Assembly (NCBI GenBank): GCA_027559495.1
Contig: JAMXSV010000004.1
Coordinates: 2,531,001-2,595,000, forward strand
Direction: 5' to 3'
DNA length: 64,000 nt
Origin: Aurifilum marmelostoma
Lineage: Eukaryota > Ascomycota > Sordariomycetes > Diaporthales > Cryphonectriaceae
Positions 36,601 to 48,700 of the stretch are shown in pieces. Under the pieces are notes generated by a model. That model worked only from the letters and a program-made list of their open reading frames with translations, made no database searches and was not told the origin of the DNA. How positions within the stretch are numbered: position 1 is the first letter of the stretch; the number at the start of each line of letters is the position of its first letter. The position numbers and the translations under genes were made by a program.

Positions 36601-37575
36601 GGCGGACTGTCACGCGGAAGTTTTCCAAGTGATGACCAAAGCGTGCATATATGTCGACTGTGATTGAAGTCTGCCGTCCGTGACGAAGATTGCGGATGGG
36701 GCCGTAATAGGCCATGGCAACATCCGCAACGACAGTGAGCATGTCTGAAAATGCTCGAGAGACGTCATGCATTATTTCTGGAGTTTCAAGCAGGATGGCA
36801 TCCTTTCTCAGCAGTGGTTTGAACTCGAGGCCGATGTTGTACAACAGCGTGAATGCTTTGTCCAATGGCACGGCGTTCTCATGGCCAAGCTATAATTTTA
36901 AATCGGATCAGAGAATGGGCGTCATGTTGATGGATAAATCAGAGGGTCAAGGGCACATCATACCTCGTGAAGGAGAAACAAGCATTGGCCAAACACAAAA
37001 TCCGAGGCAGCCTCGCTTCCTGGAGCAAAGGACTCGATAGCTTCTCCAAGCCCGCATACCTGGTCCGCGAAGTGTTGCACATTGAGCAGAACACGGTCCC
37101 AGCATCCGCCTTTCCGTGGCAACCTGATCAGACGCTCTTTTTCGATCCAAACCAGAAGGTCTGAATAAGACCTGTCACGAAGATCCAGGCCGATGCCGAT
37201 CTCGTGCTGACATCGCTCTCGGACAGAGACATATTGCTCCTGGACAATGTCTCCGGACGTGAAGTACGAGTTGCCTCTCGAAGCACTCATAGGACTTTTG
37301 CCACTGAACGAGTAGTTTTGATAAGGAGACATGGCTGGGCGCGTCCGAGGGCCCCATTTTCCGGCTGCGGAGCGAGGTGTATGCACAGGCGAGGGAGATG
37401 ACTGATAAAGCTGAGGGGAGAGCATGGCCTGGTAGTTGCTGGAGCTGCGGGGCACAACAGCAGGGTTGGTCGGCGTGGTAGCCCTTCTTGCTGCATTATT
37501 ACTGTCATTGGCAGGGCCGTCGAGGTGTTGAGAAGTACCGTTGGTAGTACCATTGGCAGTACCATTGGCAGTCAT
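30648..37575 (-). CDS. Giant STAND protein with NACHT-like NTPase and helical repeats (paralog B), one apparent frameshift
   Basis: About 2234 aa if one base is skipped. Exons are 37575-36964, 36889-36271, 36202-35122 and 35041-30648. Order: disordered N/T/S-rich leader, helical domain (about 130-330), P-loop QGKAGSGKTT (about 375-384), Walker-B-like IIIDLDELE, long TPR-type repeats, then a Ser/Arg-rich tail. It aligns along its length with paralog A; the intron before LGHENAVPLD corresponds in place and phase (0) to paralog A's intron before LGPQNGEALE. The sensor segment reads LLLFSSP where A has IILTRP, suggesting altered NTP hydrolysis. In exon 4 homology starts in one frame (RYWPVHFRKSPSLY) and continues in another (MQLPKDFSS) near 34986-34995. 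A single extra base in GGGG would explain this, by sequencing error or real lesion. An extra 5' exon starting at ATG 37740 (donor in ATGG/GTCGG) is possible. The partner and trigger are unknown. Confidence 0.78.
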
Positions 37576-39477
37576 GTTCTCGCTTGGCGGCGGCTGCGAG
37601 GCAATGTTCGGGCCCTGCTGTACAGGACCTTGTGTACCTGGAATCTCATCTCGTCAGCAACGCTTCGTGATGATGAGGATCATGTTCTTAGTTGTGCAAT
37701 ACCGACCCATAGCGGGTGAGGACTTGAGAAGCCCAAGCATGGCGCCGATGCAGGAGAAGCAGCCGGAACAGCAATTGCACGACAGCTCAGTCTTCGTGTC
37801 TAGGCGATTGAAAACCAGGTGCATGAACACATCAGGAAGATTTTCGAAGAGAAGTCAACATTCCCTGGCGCTGCACTTTGAGTTGGTAAATGTACCCTAT
37901 GCCTCCTCTCTGGTACGCAACAACAGCGAACGCCTGCGCCTCTTATACTTTCGCCTTTTTCCTTCCATACTTGTACGACGATACAATGTGGCAAGCACCT
38001 CACCATATTGTTTGCGCCATACTCGGCTTGTGCTCTTTCCGCTGGACTCTCTTTGCTCATTTCTGTCATCACAACGCCGGGTACATCTCAGCTCCCTCAC
38101 GCTAGAGGCTAAAAGAGCAGAGCTTCTACGCAAATCAGGTCGAAAAGTGCCCAATCATATGTTGCAGAATGTTGAAGAGGTTTCGATACATGAGGCGCGA
38201 TGAGTCCCAATGTGGAAGCGACCAGGGTGCTCAGGGCTGCTGAGCAGCGCCACTTGGCTGGCTCTGGTCCGGGACGTGAGCTGAGTTCTAATCCGCGATA
38301 AGAAAGAATCGCGAAGAAAGGCTCGTGACGGACGTGCGTAGGGCACGCCGGCAACAACAGCCCATGAACAAGCAATTTCCGAGCCCTGAGTGGCCTGTCA
38401 GGAACAGAACCTCCCGGCCTGTCCTATAAGGAGATCGAAAAGTCAAAATCGAGGAATTTGCGAGAGTGAGGAAGCCATAACCGCCGGTCATCAATAGCCC
38501 ATGCTGTGCGTGCATGGAAGTGTACCCACATGGGATATACCTGGTATTCTAGACCATGACGGTAAGCAAGCTATTGAATCGTAACCTTCCATCACATCGG
38601 TCTGGCCCTTCTCTAGTAGCAGTCACACTGGTGTCGAGTGATAACTCGTGTCGATCGATGCTTAATTAACTTGACGACAACTGCAGGCCTCTTCTTCTTC
38701 CAGACTGCCACTGCTGATCAGCTGTGCATGATGATTTTCGGCTTCGTAGCTGAAGAGTTACATATCAGTCCTTGACCTTTCTCGATCAGGACGTGCGAGA
38801 GGTGACGAGTTACCACCAAAAAAAAAGTAGTCATGATTCATGGTGGTCGAATGTGTGGCTGACGATCATGAATTGGAAGCTGGGCCGAGCTGAGGTCAAG
38901 GGGAGCGAGCTGAGGTGTTGTCATAGTACCAAGTATTTATGTATCTATAGTATCGCCAACGCTAATTAAATCCCCGGTAGCTGTATGCAGCTGGGAAGCA
39001 CCTGCCCTGCAGCGGTTATACCCGAGGAGAGTTCGCCTTCCCCCGCGGTACCGAGGGGCAGCCACTACCCCTCCATGGGGCAGCCGGTCTTCCCGCGTCT
39101 AGGCGCTCCGGTCCAGGCGGCGCTGTTGCAGTGGATGAATCACCAGCTTTCGTCGTCTCAAGTTTGAAGACTTGTCACGTTATTTCCGATCGTGTGACGA
39201 GACATACACGAATCAACTCCTGTCAATCTCGGACAGAGACAGAGAGCGAGAGAGTTCGAGTAACCCGGCTCTTAGTTGGTGATCCCTAATTTTCCCGAGC
39301 AGCTTCATTTATTGTGTGGCTCATCACTCAACTCCAGCTGCCCAATAAACCTTGCTCACTTACACATAGAGTGTTACCACCTCAAGCTCAACAGAGACCC
39401 ACTCACTCCCTCACACATTTCAAACCAAGATCAACAGCTTTTCTTCCTTTGAACGAACGAACGAACCACCTCTCAAG
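37576..39477. other. 1.9 kb divergent intergenic region
   Basis: Holds the 5' ends of NACHT paralog B (left) and of the quinolinate phosphoribosyltransferase gene (right). A 220-codon plus-strand open frame at 37541-38203 has no recognisable features and partly mirrors the paralog B leader, so it is not called. A GAACGAACGAACGAAC tetranucleotide run lies just before the start at 39478. Confidence 0.45.
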
Positions 39478-40487
39478 ATGCTGCCCATGGCCCTGGACCA
39501 CGGTTCCCTCGAGGCTCTCCTCCCATCCCACTGGAAAACCCAGATCACCACCTGGCTTGCCGAGGACACTCCCTCCTTCGACTACGGCGGCTTCGTCGTC
39601 GGCGACGCCCCTAGGACCGCCACCCTGTACGCCAAGTCCGGCGGCATCCTTGCCGGAATCCCCTTCTTCGACGAGGTCTTCCGCCAGTGCGGTTGCACCG
39701 TCGAGTGGCACGGCGCCACCCACGAGGGTCAGCACATCGACCGAAGGAGCGATGACGGAGGCGATGGGGGTAGCAGCGGCAAGGGGTTCAAGACCAGGCT
39801 GGCCACCGTGACGGGCCCAGCTCGCGGGATCCTGCTGGGCGAGCGGGTGGCGCTCAACATCCTGGCACGGTGTTCGGGCGTGGCCAGCATGAGCCGTGGC
39901 TTTCTCGTGAACCTGCGCAGCGCAGGCTTCCGCGGCAGGCTGGCGGGGACCCGCAAGACGACGCCTGGGTTCCGGCTGGTGGAGAAGTACGGCATGCTCG
40001 TGGGCGGCGCCGATGGCCACCGCATGGATCTCAGCTCCATGGTCATGCTCAAGGACAACCATGTCTGGAGCCGCGGGAGCATCGCCGAGGCAGTGGCCGC
40101 CGCCAAGGCCGTGGCTGGCTTCAGCCTCAAGGTCGAGGTTGAGGTTCAGAGCGAGGCCGAGGCGGATGAGGCCATTGGCGCCGGCGCCGACGTCGTCATG
40201 CTCGACAACTTTACCGGTGACGGTGTCAAGATCGCCGCTAGGAGCCTGAAGGAGAGGTGGGCCGGCAAGAAGCAGTTCCTCGTCGAGGTCTCGGGCGGCG
40301 TGACTCTGGACAATGCCGAGCAGTACGTCAGTAGTGGTAAGTCCGATGTGAATTCTAGTTCTCTCCACCTGTCCATCTACCACATACGCAAAGCGCTGAC
40401 TAGTACCCAGATATCGACATCATCTCGACCAGCGCCATCCATCAAGGTGTTCCGCACGTGGATTTCTCCCTCAAAATTGATCACTGA
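39478..40487 (+). CDS. Nicotinate-nucleotide pyrophosphorylase (quinolinate phosphoribosyltransferase)
   Basis: About 311 aa in two exons (39478-40336 and 40411-40487; 312 codons). It converts quinolinate and PRPP to nicotinate mononucleotide, CO2 and PPi, the entry step from the kynurenine pathway into NAD synthesis (BNA6/NadC family). Visible motifs are ERVALNILARCSGVAS, GTRKTTPGFRLVEKYG (about 157-172) with the active-site Arg/Lys cluster, GGADGHRMDLSS, KDNH, EVEVQSEAEADEA, and VSGGVTLDNA. After the intron the short terminal exon supplies DIDIISTSAIHQG and DFSLKIDH, the expected C-terminus. A Gly/Ser-rich insert lies at about 90-105. Length and motifs are complete, so the enzyme should be functional. 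It is likely cytosolic. Confidence 0.96.
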
Positions 40488-41412
40488 TGAGCGGGACACA
40501 GTCGCCGAATGATTTTTTTCCCTCGGTGCCTACCTCCCTGAATGCTCTTTCTCGTCGCGCAGCGGATAGGACTTCATTTCACTGCTTGCGATCTGAGTCC
40601 CATGGATCGGTAGAGGGTCTTGAGCCTTTGTTTGTTTACGAGGTGCTGCTCATCGGAGAGGCAGTCTCAATCGTCAGACCACGAAGAATGGGACTGAACT
40701 TTTAGTCCATATATGGGAGTGTCGCTTGGTCCTCGAGAGGAGCGAGAGAATTGTAGGTAGTCATTGTTATTACAACCTCTTTTAAGGGGGAGACGGGGGG
40801 TCCTCGAGTTAGAGGCCACTGCTTCGCAATGGCACTCATGAGAACGATGCTGCATCGTTTGTTTAACCGGCCAGGGCAACCGGACAAGCATTGCAGTGTG
40901 CGGTGCAGTCCAACCGGCTTAGCCAGCCAACCAGAGCATGTCAATAGGAAGTGGAAAAGAGAGGAAACCTCACGAAGAAAATAAAATAGTGATTAGAAAA
41001 AAGTCATTTGTCCCCAGCACGCAGCCACCCGACCAAAGCCGACTCCCAGTATACCATGTGTACAAAGAGAATGTGAAGAGGAATAAATACAGGTTGCATG
41101 CGGGTGCAGAACGATGCGACCATTTGGTTTTTCTTCCCTTCGCTTCCAGGCCAATCAAATCAATGTGTACCCCACAGGATGCGCCAGAAACGGGATGCAT
41201 TCAGTTTTTTTCTCTTTTCATTAACCCCTTCGTCATTGATCATGCCACGTACCTCCTCCACAGTCCCAGGAGGTAGTCCCGCCTCCTGTTCACCACAAAT
41301 GCGGTCAGCAGGCCGACACCTGCCCACTGCCACCACTGCACCTTACGGAGCTGCCATCTTATCCTGCCAAGGGACAGCACGGATGCCCGTTGCTGTACGG
41401 TCGAGGAGGTGA
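40488..41412. other. Intergenic region between convergent metabolic genes
   Basis: About 925 bases between the stop codon of the NAD-pathway gene and the stop codon of glucokinase. No gene was recognised; it presumably contains the two 3' regions. Confidence 0.5.
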
Positions 41413-43204
41413 TTAGCACACAATGGTCTTGGACTCGACGGGGACTGCCTCCGCGAGCTCAGGGATCAAGGCGGCAGCAGCTCCGCTACGCAGAATGGGT
41501 CTTACCTGGTTCATCACCTCCGGCGTCGGATGGTTCTTTTCCATGGCTGTTGCCACGAGCGCGATCAGCGCCGCACCGACGCCGGAACCATCCTTGGCGA
41601 TGCCAATCCGGATCCTCTTGGCACCCTCCTCGCCGATGCCCTCGATTGACTTGAAGGCCTCGTCCATCATGTCGCGGAAGTAGGGGTAGTGCTCGACGAG
41701 ACTACCGTCGACGCCCACATCGACCGGCTCGCCGTCCCAGGCGGGGTCGGTCAGCTTGCCCGTCTTCAGGACAATGGCGGCGACGGCGACAGCCGACAGG
41801 CGGGCCGCACGTCGGCCGATGGCCTCGGCAACAGCCTTGAAGGCCTGTGCGTCCTCCAGAGAGGGGCTGTACACCAGCAGCTGGTCCTCGAGCGCCTGGC
41901 GCAGGGTGCCGAGGTCCGGCGTGTTGTCCGCGGCGGCAACAGACATGATTGCCGTGTCGACGCCCCACTGCCGGAAGATGCCCGAGTCCTTGGCGATGGT
42001 CGTCGTCGACCGCCAGTCGTTGGAGCTCGAGTTGACATCGTGGAAGAGCTGGACATCCTCCTTCTTCAGAAGGTCCAATATTGTGAGGCGCAGGATCTCG
42101 CCCAGGAACATGCCGGACACACGCTTCTCGAACATCTGGATGCCGGGGTTGATGCTGTCCTTGTCCAGCTGGTGATCCCAGGTAGTGTCGGGCAGCACGT
42201 TGAGCTGGTTGTCAAAGGAGCCCCACTCAGTATTTATGACCATCTCACCGGTTGACTTGTCAAACTGGCCCTGGACATTCTTCTTGACGTTGGACAGCTT
42301 CTCGATGTATGCGCCGTTGGTGCCGGTGCCGAAGATGGCGCCCAGGATAGTGCCCTGCTTGCCAGGCGAGGTGTAGGAACGTGCCATGAGCGTTCCGACG
42401 GTGTCGTTGACGAGGGCGGCAACCTTGACGGGCAAGCCGAGCTTGTCGATCTCGTTCTGGAGCAGCTCGCAGACGTCCTTGCCGACGGCATCGGGAATGT
42501 CGAAGCCCTTGGTCCATCGCATCAGGATGCCCTTGTTAATGCCTATCTGTCGCACGGGGAAGCTGAAGGTGAAGCCCAGGCGGAAGATCTCCTCGTCCTT
42601 GAAGCCCTCCGGGTTGCTGAAGGTGAAGCGCCTCCTCGTGCGGTGCTCGAAGTGCTCGTTGTGGTGCGTTCGGAGGAATATCTCGATCTGCTTTGCGAGG
42701 AAGCCAAAGAGTTCCCTGGCGGTCTTGGCTGTCATGAGTTCTTTGGGGATTGCCACCTTGGAGTAGGTGAGGTTGAAGGTGGTGTCACCGTTCAATTGGA
42801 TCGAGCAGACCCGGAAATTGGTGCCTCCGAGGTCGACGGCGAGGTATAGGCCCTTTGCGCATTGGTGTCAGTCGGAGCTTGGCGTCGCGCACGGTGCCAC
42901 TGTGTGTGTGCGTGGGCGCGCGCGCATGCGGGGTGAGACGCTGCTTACCTTCTCAGTGCCATTGGGTACGCCGGTGACGTATGTGGGAATCTGGCTCAGA
43001 CTGGTGCCGTCCTTCGCCAGCCCGAGTTCTGCAGCGCATGAGCTCGTGGATCAGATTTGGTGCGACGAGGAAAATGAGGAATGGGGAGCAAGCAGAAGAA
43101 AACATACCCATCTGGCTGAGGAACTCTGACACGCCCTTGTTGAGTTCGGCATCGTTGTACTCGAACTCGCGTACGATGCGGTTTGTTTCCGAGGTGAGCC
43201 CCAT
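41413..43204 (-). CDS. glkA: Glucokinase (hexokinase family)
   Basis: ATP-dependent glucose phosphorylation, first step of glycolysis, cytosolic. About 538 aa in three exons (43204-43108, 43028-42949, 42852-41413; 539 codons). The phosphate-1 loop LAVDLGGTNFR is at about 63-73, the hexokinase signature LGFTFSFPVRQ at 151-161 with GINKGILMRWTKGF after it, the catalytic Asp in ALVNDT at about 209, IFGTGTNGAYIE for sugar and phosphate contact, and GVDGSLVEHYP followed by AKDGSGVGAALIAL for adenosine binding. The N-terminus and the loop SIQLNGDTTF resemble Aspergillus-type GlkA more than hexokinase HxkA, hence the symbol. The start at 43204 matches the family's short N-terminus before exon 2. A long gene-free region lies upstream. 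Confidence 0.95.
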
Positions 43205-45726
43205 TGTGAGCGGCCTTGAGACGGGAGCTGAGGTAGGAAAGACTTGAGGGTTTTCACACACAGGCTCTTGAGAAGCTTGGGCGAGGGGGGAGTAGACGGG
43301 ACGGAGGAGAGGGTGAAGCGCTATTAAATGAGAGAAACGGAGTAGCTTGGCGTCATGGAAAACAAGCTGCACAAGCTAGAACAAGGAGGAGCAGGGTCAG
43401 CTATGGGAACGCAAGTACCATGTACAGTACGTAGGCAAGTACCGGGGTACCTCCGTATTCTCTCCCCACGACAAGGCGCAAGGCACGCAAGACACGCGAT
43501 TAAATGGCAGTGGGAAGCTTTTTGTGGTGGGTGCCAGTGGTGAGATTATGCGGGGCAAGGTTTCTGGAGGGGAGCTAAGATGCAGAGAATTGGCCGGATT
43601 GGGGCCGCTGGAAAGCCCATGGCCGAGGTCGCGACCCATCTGGAGGGGGGGGGGGGGTTTGGAGGGATGGGGGAAGGGGGTGTGTGGATGGGATCAACGA
43701 GTGACTTACTAAGATTAGGACGATAGAGATCCAGAGAATTGATACGCTATTCGCGAATGAGAACTTTGAAACAGAAGACGATGATGAGGATGAAGATGAA
43801 CGTCGCGGACGTGACCGACCGCTCTCCTTGTCGTTGTTGGCACCGCTGCTAGCGTTGCTGCTGCTCTTTCTTTTGTTCTTGTCGTCCGCCTTGATTCTCC
43901 TGGTCTCAAGGTCTGGGCCGTCCGCTGGTGGTACAGAATCGTCGTCAATGGCGCGCCATGAGGCGCTGCCGAATAACGAAGGCGGCTCCAGCTTGGCGAC
44001 GGTTCAGACCGGGATCGAGGCAGTCCACCACGGCAGGGTGGAATGGAAAATGAGCCCAAGCCCTTTTTTTTTTCTTCTTCCCTCCCCTCTCCGTGACGTA
44101 CTGTCTGGCCCGCCCGCTGGGATTGCTGGATCCGTCGCTGAATCGTATTTTTGTGAACAGCCTCCTATAACGTCTTATCCCGGACCGATGTACCGTTCAG
44201 GGGGACAACCCGAGAAGAATACAAGACAGGACCGAATACAAAGCCTGCCAATCCTGCGGGCAGCACCTCGCTGACCGACCCAGCAATGACGTGCGCCCGG
44301 GGTGTGAGCCTGCAGATGAGATATGCTGGTGAGGGAACGATAGGGACACAGAAGAAAGAGAGAAAAAAAAAAGAGAAAAAATGTGGCCTCTCCGTTACTG
44401 GCCAAGCTCAAACAAACCAGCAAGGAGCCTGTGCGGCGGGTGGTGGCTGGCGGGGATTTCGGAGACGGTTTCAGTGGAGCGAGGATTGGAAAAGGGCCGG
44501 ATACCATGCAGGTGGAAGTTGAGCAATGAGATCATGGGCGAGGCCCCAGGTACCCAACAAAATGCGCACAACTTGGGCCCCCCTGCGTGAGCCTGTCGAT
44601 AGATAGTGATATCTCCGGGATCGTATCAGTCAAATGTGTTGCAACACGGCGTGACAATAGACAGATCTGGATCTGTCAAAATGTGACAAAGAGGGGTGGT
44701 GTGGTTTGCTGCCGTAATAAGGGAAAATGGTGGTCGATTGAGGGCGGCTGGCTGGTGCTCACGGGGCCCTGGCTAGGGAGATTTGGTGGGATTGGTAGTG
44801 GAGTGGCCCTTCTGGCGCTGGGCGCTGGGCTCTGGGCGGTCAGTTGAAAAGCGCCTGTCTCTGGCTCTGGCCCTGGCCCTCTCTGGGTTTTGTAGACCTT
44901 GGCTGCCGTGTTTGTTTTTTTTTCCCCCTCTCAATGTCCTGCAAGCCTGCGCTCTGGGTAGTACACGGTTTATCTCTCGGAAGATCCCCTGCTCGAGCTA
45001 GCCAGACATACCAGGCAGGTGTGTAGGCAATGTATGTAGACCAGCCAGAACCTATGTCATATATGCAAGTTGCAGATGCTTTGGGCGAGATTGCCGCCAC
45101 CAGGAACAGGAACAGGATAGATCAACTGCAGGCCATGCGTTAGCGAGTGCCTGTGACCTGGGACAGCTGCAGGTGCATACTCACGAGCAGCCAGTAGAGA
45201 GTAGGCCCAGGATGGTGTCCCCTCTTTTTCTTTTTCTTTTTTTATTTTTTTTTCTTTCTTTTTCTTTCTACTGTCTTTGTCCTTCACCCATCTTCTCTTT
45301 CTCGTGCTGTCCCTCAGTACTGACCTGATTATGGACAGGCGGGCAAGGGTGGGACGGTAAGGTCCAGTACACAGTACCTGTACCTCTCCACCCGCTCCGA
45401 GTCGCCAAGTTCAATTGAAGTTCCAAGTTCTTTGGAGCCTCAATGCACAAGTGGACCCTCGCAGTCCCGGTGGGATGACGCAAATTTTGAGCCGGACGGA
45501 GGATGGTACCCACACGGCACGAACAAAAAGTCGAAGAATCAACGGGTTGCCCGTGGGGCAATGTTGTTGCGACGGGGAAATTATCGTGGAGAGATAGGAA
45601 ACTCGTGGGTTGATTGAGACTTGCCGTGGGGCTATCAATGCCAGTCGTACCTGTCGCTCATTGCCTGCCTGGGTGCAGTATGTGAAGTCTGTTGTCCTGG
45701 TATCCTTGCGGCTCTGGGATCCCTCC

Positions 45727-45769
45727 CTCTCTCTCTCTCTCTCTCTCTTTTTTTTTTTTTTTTTTTTTT
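45727..45769. repeat. (CT)n microsatellite followed by T22 homopolymer
   Basis: A CT dinucleotide run passes directly into 22 thymines. Simple repeat in the gene-free region; length may be inaccurate in the assembly. Confidence 0.9.
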
Positions 45770-48700
45770 GCCGTTTGTCTCTCTTTCTTGACGGGGGGGT
45801 CCTTCTCCTCGGGTTGTTCTCTTTTCCACTCGCTCGGCCACTCGATCGATGATGGATGGTCCTTGGTACGCGACTTCCTGCTTGTGCCCTGGTATCTTGT
45901 TCTTCCTCGTGACAAGACAGGTTTGCGGAGAGGTCGAACGAGTCTGGGGAATGACCGGAGAGGGTGGACCCGGGGTAGGGAGGAGCGAGGCTTGAAAGGA
46001 CCGAATTGATGGGCTCACGATCACGAATGAATTTGTCGGCGGTCGACGGAGGTTGGCCGAGACGGTCACGGAACTTTTCGAGAAGTCGCGAGTAACGAAG
46101 AAGGCTCTTTTCGTCACCGGACTCGCAATCTCACGCGAGGAAGGAACACCGGCATGCGATTCCCTGCCGGACCTTCTGGTGAGAGAGGGCGGTTTGGGGA
46201 CTCCACGTTCGGGTCCAGCTCGACTCCAGGCTTTTCCGCCCTTTGACTTTCAGGCCTCCACAGGGTTTTGGAGGGAAGTAATGCAGATCAGGTGTTCAAA
46301 GTAAGGAGCAGATTGATCCATTCGGCGGAAGCCGAGGCATCTTTCAAGTTTTCCTTTCTTATTCCCTTTTTTTTTCTCTTTTCGCTGTGCCACCTGACCT
46401 GAGGCCAGCACATTCAATTCTCGGCATTGGCTGGGGGCCGTCTCGCAGAAATGGAAGGGTGGAGTCCGTGCCGATTCAGGGAGGTAAAGGATCCGCTAGT
46501 TCGATTTTTCCGTTTTCTGAAGCCATTCCCGGTAGAAGTCACTGCGCAAAGCTACAACGTGGCTAGATTTGGCGTAAAACGAGGTAGCAAGATTCTCCGG
46601 ACACTTCTGCCTCCTGAACCCCTTTAGCCGGATTCTCTGGGAGATCCGTCACGAAATCTATCGAAGGCGCCACAGGTTAATGGGCGATCCTTGGAACAAA
46701 GTGTGTTGCGCACTGCAGCATCTGGAAATGCCCACGGTCGATGGGAGATATGCATCTACTCTGCAGCGTGGCCTGGCACCAGAGAACATGAACGAGCAAC
46801 GCTTGGGTCAAAGTCCTCGACGCACGGGCGGTAGGGCATAGCCATCCCCAGGCTCGTGGGTAGCCCTATTGTGCAGAGCCGTGGAACGAGTGAAGAGAAA
46901 TTAATAGTTGTTCTCTTGGTCACGAGCCCGACGCCGAAGCTGAAAGAAGCAGAGGCGCTACCTAGGTATTCATGCTGAATAGTGTAAGTACACCATGACT
47001 TTTGCCGAACTAGCATAATTCTGCTCCTGATAGATACCTCAGGCTTTTCGACAGGCAGATGCAGGGAGATGATCATGGAGACGATTCAGGTAAGACGGGT
47101 TGGCTCAACGTGCCTGACAAACGCTCGCGGCTGGCTTCATCTCGTATGGACGGCTGAATACCAAGGGTGACCGCAAATGCCAGTCTCGCAGTACCAATAC
47201 TAGGCTTGTGAGGGAGGTATAATCTACTTGTTTTGATGCCAGGTGGCTCTGGCAAAGGAGTGTTTCGAGAGTGGGTAAGCGATTTCAGACACCAGATCTC
47301 TAGCTATTCGCCATAGGCACCGGCCACTAATTATTCATGATATCAAGATCATCGTGTGTGTATTCAAACTGAGTCCGAAGGCCCGAGTCCAAGTGTCAAA
47401 GCACGCAGCCATACAAGGTGAATTCCCAGGGCTATTCTGGGCGCCGTATAGGAACTTGCATAGACACCTCAGACTGGGGAGCAGCAAGTCCATGAGTTCG
47501 GTAACAGAAAAGTAGTGCTATTCCAACTGAGCAACAATAGCTTAAAGAGGAACAGTGTAACTTCTCAGAACGGTTCGTGGTGTAGAGGTGGTGCTCAAGC
47601 TCCTCCTTGTAGCAAGTTTGTGGCCAAGTACTAAAGACATAGGCTGGTCTAGGCGAGTATCTACGTAGGTGTGAGCCATAGTCGTTGCATACTGAAAATT
47701 TAGTGAATGGATAATTATTGGGCACCTCAAACTATGTATGTCTTGAGTTGGGTGGGAAGGCTTCTATAAAGAAACTGTATTGCGATCTACTCGACTAGTA
47801 TGAATATCAACAAGGAAGCATTTCTCATTCAGGTGTAAGGACTTGTTCACTGTGAACGGAGACTGCATGTGCAAGGCGGTGCCTCTGGGTGTCAAAGCAA
47901 CTCTTGCTTGACAGAGGCTTCACCAACTGGCATAGGATGAAGTAAATTAGGGGGAATCCAGGATGTCGAAAGATGATAGAGGACACCTGGTTAGAAGCAT
48001 GGATCTCACTCCAGGAGCCTTTTTCTAATTAAAAGACTACCTAGGCCAGTCCAGCTTTCACCCCCTCTTCCGAATTAACATAGATGCCCCCAAAGGTCTA
48101 ACTCGTAACTTGTAATATATGGTCAAAAAGCATCCAGTCAGGTGATATCAGGAGCACAATCATGCAAATATGTATAATGATAGCTTTTGAGGAATGCAAA
48201 AGCATCTTGCTCGCTCCCTTATATGTGCTTCCACTTCTTAGGGGAGCATTCTCCAGCTTCTGCTTGTCAGCTTTTCTAGGCACAGGGTCTCGTGTCATTT
48301 TCATACAGTACCACTGCACTTCTATTGATACAATCTATGGGATGCAAAGTACATGAGCCTTTCGAGGCAGTTCATATATAGCACAACTGAGAATGTTGAC
48401 GCGAGCCAATTGGTCGATGCGAGCTCATCTGTGTCTTTCACCGACAGAACCAAGCGAACAAGGTAAGGCATGGTCAAGACAGGAGAAGTGAGGGTATCTC
48501 CAGGTGCAGAGGGTAAAGCATACTGGTGGCCCTGAGCTCGGCCAAAGACCAAGGAGATGGATGATATGGATCTTGCAAGACCTGGAATGGGAGGTGACCT
48601 CATCCTGGAAGAGAAAGACATCTGATTGCCTCTGAAATGATACACATTGAACACCTGCAGTTGCGCTTCTGACATGAGTGCCCGTTGGGGGCCGCGCAGC

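Noticed and set aside
39403..40383. 326-codon minus-strand frame across the quinolinate phosphoribosyltransferase gene
   Set aside because: Antisense shadow of a high-GC coding exon.
43828..44274. 148-codon plus-strand frame with a hydrophobic start
   Set aside because: The Leu/Phe-rich start comes from a CT-rich tract; the rest has no features and no homologous pattern.
47571..47640. Segment resembling the 5' end of a tRNA-Val (GGTTCGTGGTGTAGAGGT)
   Set aside because: No anticodon arm, T arm or matching acceptor stem follows at the right distance.
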